A DNA stretch of 64,000 bases from Roridomyces roridus (Eukaryota; Basidiomycota; Agaricomycetes; Agaricales; Mycenaceae). Both the position numbers and the translations under genes were made by a program. The DNA is taken from the NCBI GenBank assembly GCA_029378245.1, contig JARKIF010000012.1:1798001-1862000 (forward strand), given 5' to 3'. The notes under the pieces were generated by a model, which saw nothing but the letters and a program-made list of their open reading frames with translations, was not told the DNA's origin and did no database searches. Positions 56,174 through 64,000 of this stretch are shown piece by piece; the stretch's first letter is position 1, and every line of letters starts with the position of its first letter.

Positions 56174-58208
56174 CTAACAGCAATGGAGCTCCGTATAATT
56201 CTTGTCCGTCCGTTCAACCAAGACGCGCACCAAAGCCTCCGCCGCTGAGTTGTCTAGCCCCGCCGCCACTTGAGTTGCAATGTGCTTCAACCCGTCTTGA
56301 AACTCGGATGTCGTCGCACGAAGCGGCCACACAACGATCATGTTTGGTCCACCACGGCCGATGCGGAGGAGATGGAGGACGAGTCGTCCACCAGCCCGGT
56401 CAATCCGTCCAACGTGAGGAGCTACGGGCTCTGAGTCCTTCAGGGAGGAGATGGGCAAGATGTCGGCTGCGACGGGGGCGCCGGAAGTATAGTCGAAGCT
56501 AATGCAAAAGGGCGTATTAAGTTTCTTGGCCATGAAGTCCACTGTAGCCATCGAAATTGAGATGCGAAGGCGTTGATAGTCGGCCTGCAGCAGCGCGCGG
56601 ATAAAAGATCTCTCGCGATAATTGAATCTGGCTGCGGCCGATGCTACGAATCGGTGAGATTGTTCCTTGCAGATCCAAGGGATATTTGTTGATACGTACT
56701 TTCTTGAATCGCCTGAAACAGTTGACACTCGGAGCGATGCCCATCCCTCCAGTCATTTCGTTGGCAGGCCCGTGAACAATATACCACATTGTGACAGACC
56801 GAGCAACGTCGGAACCCGTGGCGTTCACCGACTTGGTCACACTGAGAAAGGATTAGAAGGAATTTTATCAAGTAGTAATTGCGAAACTGACCCTTAGATT
56901 ATGACACGGCAGAAAGGAAGGCCTGCCACCGGCGTCCCAAGCCTCCAAAATCACCGCTCGCGCATCTACTAACGCCTTCAGGGCGTGCCATCGAGGGTAC
57001 AACCCCGAGCGCGTGAATTTTTCGCTGCGAGCGGCCGATTCAAGTCTTGCAAATAACTTCTTCATTGTCACAATGACTGGGTAGTAGACGAGATGTCTGA
57101 AGAGAAATTTGTCGAAAAGCTCGACAAATACACCCTCGGACACGGGTGTAGGTCCCATTCGCTCACCCCAGGTAATGATGTGCTCGAGGAGACCGGCCTC
57201 GAGTGCCCGTATAACCCATGAGTACCCGGGAGGTGGATACATGAGCTGTATGACCGATGGAAGCGCCGAAGGCCGAGCAGGAGAACCCAAGCCTACTGCA
57301 TCCCCGATGTTCATCGCCGAGACGAAGGTAGCGATGAGCCCGTTCGATTGGAGGTACCGAACAGTTTCCCGGGAGACAGTACCTAGGTAGCTCACGAGCA
57401 CCGCCGCTGAGTTGATCATGTACTGGGCATGTGAGGATCGGGGGTGCGCTGCGGCGAGGGAGATGTGCTGCTTCAGTGCGAGTAGAAGAGTCTTTGGACT
57501 GCCCCCACAAGCATCAAGCAGTTCCGAAAGACTGCTGCGGTGTGTGGCCCTGGTCAGCGCGTACAGTGCCGCCGAGATAGATTCCAGCTGGATACCGATC
57601 TCGATGCTTGGGCTGAACGCCTGCATGAGCGAGGTCCAGACAGTGGCGAATACATGAATAATGTCGATAGTCGAGGTAATAACGAGATTGGTCGAGGGAT
57701 CCGCTGCGAGGACCCTGGAGATTACAGCGAGAGGTCGGAAAATGGGGGTTGCTTCCCATGAGCTCAAAGCACAATCAGCATACCACACGAGGAATTCAAC
57801 CCATGGCCAGACGCGGTGCCATATGTCCAGAGAAGCGGCACGCGGGAAAACTGGGCCAGCAGCTACATTGCGAAGGATCCGCAGCGTCGACATGGCATTT
57901 TGTATGCGCGGATCGGAGACCGAAAGGGTGCCGATGTCATCCAGGAAAGGTATCAAGGAGGGATCGAGGTTGGCGTAGATGACGGGGAGAAGTCCAAGAT
58001 TCTCTTCGTTCTTCAAAGCGTCAAGTTGAGAGCGCTGTCGCTCCGGAATGGCGGCCCACGAGCGCAGATTCATCACTTTGCGCGCGAAAGGCTTAAGGAC
58101 ATGCATGAATCGAGACATCGGTCAAGAGGATAACTTCGTCCATACCTGCAACGATCCAGGAAGTCTTGAGATGTTCTGCGTTTGGAGGGCCGGGTGAAGG
58201 GTGGTCAT
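56174..58208 (-). CDS. MYND-finger protein M3, intact
   Basis: Four exons (58208-58146, 58091-56892, 56841-56700, 56631-56174) encode 620 residues in a closed frame. The start MTTLHPALQTQNISRLPGSL matches the opening of its neighbours. About 400 residues of helical repeats follow (LGLLPVIYANLDPSLIPF; LDIWHRVWPWVEF; VYYPVIVTMKKLFARLE). Then comes the MYND finger CSVCHNVVYCSRACQ..DW..GHRSEC and a C-terminal domain (FIRALLQADYQRLRI ... SFDYTSG ... LVLHLLRIG). MYND fingers bind proline-rich peptides; no SET domain is present, so it is not a methyltransferase. The stop lies 54 bp from that of M2 (convergent), and its start is 71 bp from that of M4 (divergent). This is the only complete member of the cluster. 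Confidence 0.93.
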
Positions 58209-58279
58209 GGTTAGCGGTCAAAGTGACTTGATCGGGTATCACACACCAAACATATGCAACTTCAAGCCTGCCAGCGACC
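58209..58279. promoter_or_regulatory. Shared 71-bp divergent promoter of M3 and M4
   Basis: The two ATGs face away from each other with only 71 bp between. The leaders must lie inside this interval, so both genes probably depend on one compact promoter. No TATA box is evident. Confidence 0.5.
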
Positions 58280-59809
58280 ATGACAACCATCCACCGCTGC
58301 CTTCAGGCAAGCAATATCACGAGGCTCCCCAGGGCACTACATGCAAGTCCCAGCTTCGAGGTGATTCAGTCGACTGATAAGCCCGTAGCGCGTAGCGTCA
58401 GCAGCGTTGAATGGCTCTTCTATGGAGATTGCCCGACTGCGGGATATGGTGGACAGTCTCACGGACGACCAATCTATAGGGCTGCTTCCCGTCATCTTTG
58501 CAAATCTGGATCCCGCTTTTCTCCCCTCAACGGACGCAGGTCTGGATAATGTGGAGACTCCCCCTCCGCTTGTCGACAATGCCTTCAAGATGCTCTTTGC
58601 GCTGCACGTCGTGATTCGCAGTCCAATGTATCCCTTTGGCACTACACCCGATCTGTGGCCCCGTCTTTTCCTGTGGATGGAAGTGTTGACACTGCACTCG
58701 GACTCCTCCATTGGTTGGATCGACTGCATTGTTTCTCGGCGTATAACCAGATCCGGAATCATGCTGGCGTTGATGCAGCATCCTCCCTCCTGGCCCGTGA
58801 TCCTCTCCACTCGCGGCAGCCGTCGGCTACCGCTGGACGCTGCGCGCTCTTCAAGCCGGGCTTCTCCCCCATCTCATCAGCTTGGTCGAAGGGATCGACG
58901 CTGCGTACGAGAACGATGTTGACCACCTGCTGGTCAAGGTGCTAGCGCCGATGCTGGTCTATTACCCGGTGATCGTGGAGATGGCGTCCTCTTTTGAGGA
59001 AACCCATACACGCTCTCAGAGCGATGCATTCTCCCGATCCCGGTGCTATCCCGCGTGGATTACGCTGAAGGCTTTGGCGCACGATCGACTGTGGTTCCTA
59101 GATGCTTGGGAAGCTGCGGGTCGACCGTCATCTCTCAGATGCCACAACTTGCAGGTAATAGGCCGATCTACGTTTCCTGTGTCAAGCACTCATCTGTCAA
59201 ATGACCAGTGCAACACAACGGGCAGCAGGAATCTCTTCAGGCGATGTGCCGGGTGTTGTACTGCCGCATACTGCACGCCCGAATGCCAGCGTAACGATTG
59301 GAGAGCCGGACACCGGGAACAGTGTGGCAGGCTTCTAGAGTATCATAATCAAGTCGGTTCGTTCTTTTATAAAAATGTAAAGATGCTCTTTAACAGCAAT
59401 TTGTATAGTATACTCTCGAATGGGTCACCGTCAAAAATCATTCATCCGAGCGCTCATCAACCACGACTACGAACGTTCCCGCGTTGAGATTTATAGCGCT
59501 GCGGTTCGATTTATGATTGCCAATCCGGGTATAGCTCCTGTGGCTATCTTCAACTACAAGCAGGTCGATGGACTCGAGATCATTCTCCACCCCATGAGAG
59601 GATATCTCCCGGATCGCGCCGGTGGTCGATTGGCGATGCAGATGGCATGGATTGCGGTTGGCCATCCCGATCCGTTTGTAATTTTTCCGTTTGGCCCGAT
59701 GAGCCCGACGGTGTACGATGGTTTGGCACGCATAGCGATGAGGAGTCAACTTACGCCAGAGGAGATGGAAGTTTTGGTGCGGGATTTGATTGAGACGACG
59801 GGAGAATAG
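58280..59809 (+). CDS. MYND-finger protein M4, internally shortened
   Basis: The start MTTIHRCLQASNITRLPRAL is the family opening. The next part (SIGLLPVIFANLDPAFLPS; DLWPRLFLWMEVLTLH) runs to about 58720. The frame then changes, and the text resumes at YRWTLRALQAGLLPHLISLV (about 58822), so some 150-200 residues of the helical body found in M2 and M3 are gone. The C-terminal half is intact: VYYPVIVEMASSF, the MYND finger CAGCCTAAYCTPECQ..DW..GHREQC (59246-59326), and the last exon from about 59398 (FIRALINHDYERSRVEI ... DLIETTGE). Introns at about 59153-59209 and 59358-59397. It may be an internally deleted pseudogene or a short functional version. Confidence 0.72.
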
Positions 59810-59881
59810 GGATCATATATATGTTCCATTCTCTTTGTTTTTTCGCAACGGGCGCCAAAAAGCGTGGAGCACACCTACTAG

Positions 59882-59978
59882 CACCCAACCCCGAACCGAA
59901 CGGGATGTCCCTACTTTTCCAAATGCCTGCCGGAACCCCAAACACGGTCTGCAGGTGCACACCTCGTGCTACTGGGTG
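59882..59978 (-). ncRNA. tRNA-like cloverleaf, copy 1
   Basis: On the minus strand a cloverleaf can be drawn: acceptor stem CACCCAG with TTGGGTG (7 bp), TA spacer, D-stem GCAC/GTGC, anticodon-type stem CCTGC/GCAGG and a T arm TCCCG-TTCGGTT-CGGGG. The middle loop has 20 nt and no proper anticodon (no U before the triplet), and the variable region is long. The T arm acts as a pol III B-box. It is therefore a tRNA-derived sequence such as a SINE head or a decayed intron-containing tRNA, not a normal tRNA gene. Confidence 0.5.
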
Positions 59979-60176
59979 ACGAGTTACCTGCGCTGTTAGT
60001 TCCACGAGCTGATACGCGGAGGATGCAGTTCATTGAACATGGAGGTTGAAGTCTCTGCCGAATAAACTTTTCTTGAGCTCAGAGTTTCCCTATCCTCGTT
60101 ATCTCGCCTTGGATTTCCTGAACACAACGTCCTCCCGCCCAGGATGCGAAGGTAAAAACAGATGTCAGCAAACCAC

Positions 60177-60441
60177 CCCAGTGAGAAAGCCGTCTCGGGA
60201 TATCTTGGGATATCTCGTGATATCTTGACAGACTGCCATTTTCCTCTTGGATTTTCTTGAGGCATCTTGCCGCTGCGCAAATTTGATCACATTTTCGAGC
60301 ATTTTTGACACATTTTTGACACATTCTAAGAATCCAAGATATACTGCCAGATTCATAGCGCTGTGTCTCGGGGGGTCTCGGGATATCTTGGAATTTGACC
60401 CAAGATATACCAAGATATCCCGAGACGGCTTTCTCACTGGG
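60177..60441. mobile_element. 265-bp MITE with about 32-bp inverted repeats
   Basis: Begins CCCAGTGAGAAAGCCGTCTC and ends with its inverse; the inverted repeat extends to about GGGATATCTTGG on both sides. Flanked by AAACCAC on both sides (60170-60176, 60442-60448). The inner arms repeat GATATCTTGG/CCAAGATATC. Too short to code; superfamily unassigned. Confidence 0.85.
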
Positions 60442-60451
60442 AAACCACAAT

Positions 60452-60544
60452 AGCCAGCCCCGAATCGAACGGGCGACTCCCTGCTTGCCTGCGGACCCAC
60501 ATAACCGCCCATTCTGGGCAGGAGCACACTCGTGCAACTGGGTG
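60452..60544 (-). ncRNA. tRNA-like cloverleaf, copy 2
   Basis: Related to copy 1 in position and stems: CACCCAG, D-stem GCAC/GTGC, CCTGC/GCAGG stem, and T arm GCCCG-TTCGATT-CGGGGC with a perfect B-box. The loop between the CCTGC and GCAGG arms is 25 nt and unlike copy 1. The 3' acceptor strand is degraded. The two copies thus conserve stems while the loop varies. Confidence 0.45.
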
Positions 60545-60612
60545 TTGCATATAATCTGAACTAAGTACGTCGAAATTGGCATTGATGCTTCTACATTTTC
60601 TACAATCTAAAT

Positions 60613-62011
<1,399 letters not shown>

Positions 62012-63386
62012 TGCGAGAGATGGAATGGATGGGATGGATGGATGAGCGATCGACCCTTTTATACGCTACGCCGCCGAGAGTCTATAAGCGACCGGTTAAA
62101 AGGCGCAAGGGCCAACAAAGAGCTGTGCAATACATATATTCCCAAATAGGCAAAAACTCCTCGCGCGTCGCGGCATTGCTGAGCAAGCACGAGCGGCCTC
62201 ATAATCATGATGAGCGAGGGTAATTATAAAGGAGTAGTATACGTAGCTCCTTCCGACTTGAAAGCTTTAAAAAAGAACGGGATTCAAAATAGTTGACACC
62301 CAATGCAAACCTGTTGTATATGCAGGCAGGGCATGAGGCCGGGTATGTATTGCGTGTTGATTCCGAGAACTTCGGATCACGGCGAAACTGGCCGAAATCC
62401 ATCGATGACCGTGACTGGATGAGTCAACGACGTTCCAACTTCCATCCTCACCGGATGCGCTGAATAATGAGAACTTGAAGGAGTCATAAAAATTCTGAAT
62501 TCATCAGACCAGTCACGCACCTCCGCCTCCTCCATCGCCGGGATGCCGTGATAGCTTCTCCCGTGGCTTGGCGCCCTACCCCGAGGCTCAGCGCCCAGCG
62601 AACCTACGTCGGAGAAGAGCACGATCCGAGGCTAAACGTCTCCTCGAACCGCGCGCACGTGGGCGGGCTGCCGCGGATGTCTTGCAACTTGCCTGGATGT
62701 CGAGGCAGCCGAATTGAGAATTGTACGATTTGGAGGTGGCAACTTGGATGCGTCGGGTGGTGACTTGGTTCGACGCCGAGACCGGCTTTTGGCAGTGTTT
62801 CTGTAGCTGTTGCCCCGCATCCTGACTCCCGAGAATGACATGGTATCCTTTCTGTGACTCGAGTTTTTTTCGACTATCTCAAAGCCTAGTGAGCAAAATT
62901 TTCAGGAGAACAAGGTAACTGTGTGAGCGCCAGTCACGCGTGCGAGGGCGTCAGTGGAAGCCATCGCACGGAAGAGATAATTGAGCGAGTGATTTATATT
63001 CACACTTCCGTGTTTTTGGACTCGGACTGCGAATGTTCGGATGAGAAGACGCTTGCGAAGGTTTGCATAATATCTGCATTCAGCGTACATGTACTAAACA
63101 AAAGGCACATTCAGCACCCAATGCTCCACGATAGACTTGACGAGCGCCGGTTGGTCCCGAGCCACCTAAGACATAATCGATTCTCTCTTCAGTACAGAAC
63201 CGCAAGAAAAAAGAAAGGAAAAGAGCGACGCACGAAATGACCCCCTCCTCGAACCAAAATATACGTCATATCACCCGCACCCTCGCCGACTACGCGCACC
63301 GTGGCTGCGTCTTCGGACCAAGGGACGTCTGGCGCGCGGAGGAAGGATTCTTGGAATGGTGATTGAATGAGTTTGAGCTATCGCAA
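62012..63386. other. Intergenic, no supported gene
   Basis: Short open frames without family features. The first 150 bp should contain the OYE promoter. Confidence 0.55.
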
Positions 63387-64000
63387 TTATTTATGAGAAA
63401 AACAAGCAAAGACGTCTTGGAATGGAGGACGAACAAAGGAAAGGACACCCCGCCAGGCACAGTTGGCATCCTGCTCTCCGACGTAGTCTGCATAGAATGA
63501 GCTGGGGGAGGGTGACCCGCATACTGGAACGACTCACGCAATAACCGAATCCCAGCAGCCAGGAGGGGCTGGTACAACAAATGCGCTGCTTGAATTCTGC
63601 GAAAAAAGATATCAGCGAAAGACATGATGAAACTCGGAACACACGTACTTGTCGCCATATTGAACAAACTCCTGGTACACTTGATCGCTCAGGATGGTGT
63701 AATTAACCTGCGCCGGGATGCCCAGCGCATCCCTGACATCCGGCCGCCGGAAAAACTGATCTGCCCATCCAAACGATGGGGGGAGACATCCCATTGGGTC
63801 TTTACTGTAACACTTGGTCAAGTCAGCGTACTAGAATGGCAAAACAAACAAAACAAGAAACACACCTTCTTCCTCACATCCACGATCACCGTCCCATGCG
63901 CATCCCCCATCTCAATCGCACTGCACGCCGTGTGCGCCGCGACATGCCTCTCGACAATCCACCCCGGGCCTTGCATCGCCAGCTGGATGCTGTCAAGGCA
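63387..64000 (-). CDS. Serine carboxypeptidase (S10), 3' part
   Basis: Exons 64000-63866 (open at the edge), 63812-63649, 63596-63538 and 63487-63387 give the last 152 residues. Motifs: CYSKDPMGCLPPSFGWADQF, then SDQVYQEFVQYGDKIQAAHL, LLAAGIRLLHYVGEQDANCA with the S10 catalytic Asp region (DANCAW), and the end FACFSHK. The catalytic Ser and the His of the triad are not seen; Ser lies off-window and the short C-terminus after DANCAW lacks the expected His-containing HMVP-type segment, so the protein may be truncated. S10 enzymes are secreted or vacuolar exopeptidases. Confidence 0.82.

Overview
This window looks like nuclear DNA of a mushroom-forming basidiomycete (Agaricomycetes, probably Agaricales). 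The basis is that almost every real gene is broken into many short exons by introns of about 45-60 bp, and that the gene families are typical of this group: STAND/NLR-like proteins, MYND-finger proteins with a helical body, F-box proteins, Kre9-like GPI proteins, KDZ-transposon-associated CxC genes and Copia retrotransposons. No bacterial-type operons are present. Exon coordinates were derived by hand from splice sites, reading frame and comparison of paralogs inside the window.

Layout. 1-1330: end of a minus-strand Copia element (gag plus 5' LTR) that has landed inside an exon of an NLR-like gene (1331-3734, minus). 4361-5909: F-box gene with a frameshift. 6279-8185: intact 15-exon secreted endopolygalacturonase (GH28). 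8511-11008: second NLR-like gene, whose C-terminus is a Ser/Thr-rich repeat tail. 12246-14520, 20137-22441 and 25950-31578: three copies (A, B, C) of an unrecognised family with a glycine-rich head and a kinase N-lobe-like segment. A and B share nearly identical 3' ends that carry along a Kre9-like gene (complete at 22705-23532, truncated at 14774-15037). 24269-25493: HUA1-like gene (minus). 32399-36035: MYND-family pseudogene interrupted by at least three mobile elements, followed by an F-box-family gene (36162-37160) and a second MYND fragment. 38774-40552: coiled-coil gene. 41092-48365 (minus): KDZ-associated CxC5-like gene split by Copia-2, which itself carries a hAT-like insert. 48915-56120: MYND gene split by Copia-3. 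56174-58208 and 58280-59809: two more MYND genes, head to head. 60613-62011: Old Yellow Enzyme. 63387-64000: 3' end of a serine carboxypeptidase.

Main biological picture. Mobile elements are concentrated in the fast-evolving families (NLR, MYND, family A/B/C, KDZ) and are absent from the conserved metabolic genes. Most insertions keep their target-site duplication, and removing the element together with one duplication copy restores an open frame at the junctions examined. This makes the window a layered record of insertions. Apart from the gene clusters I see no pathway linking the genes: GH28, OYE and the carboxypeptidase are separate housekeeping or saprotrophic functions.
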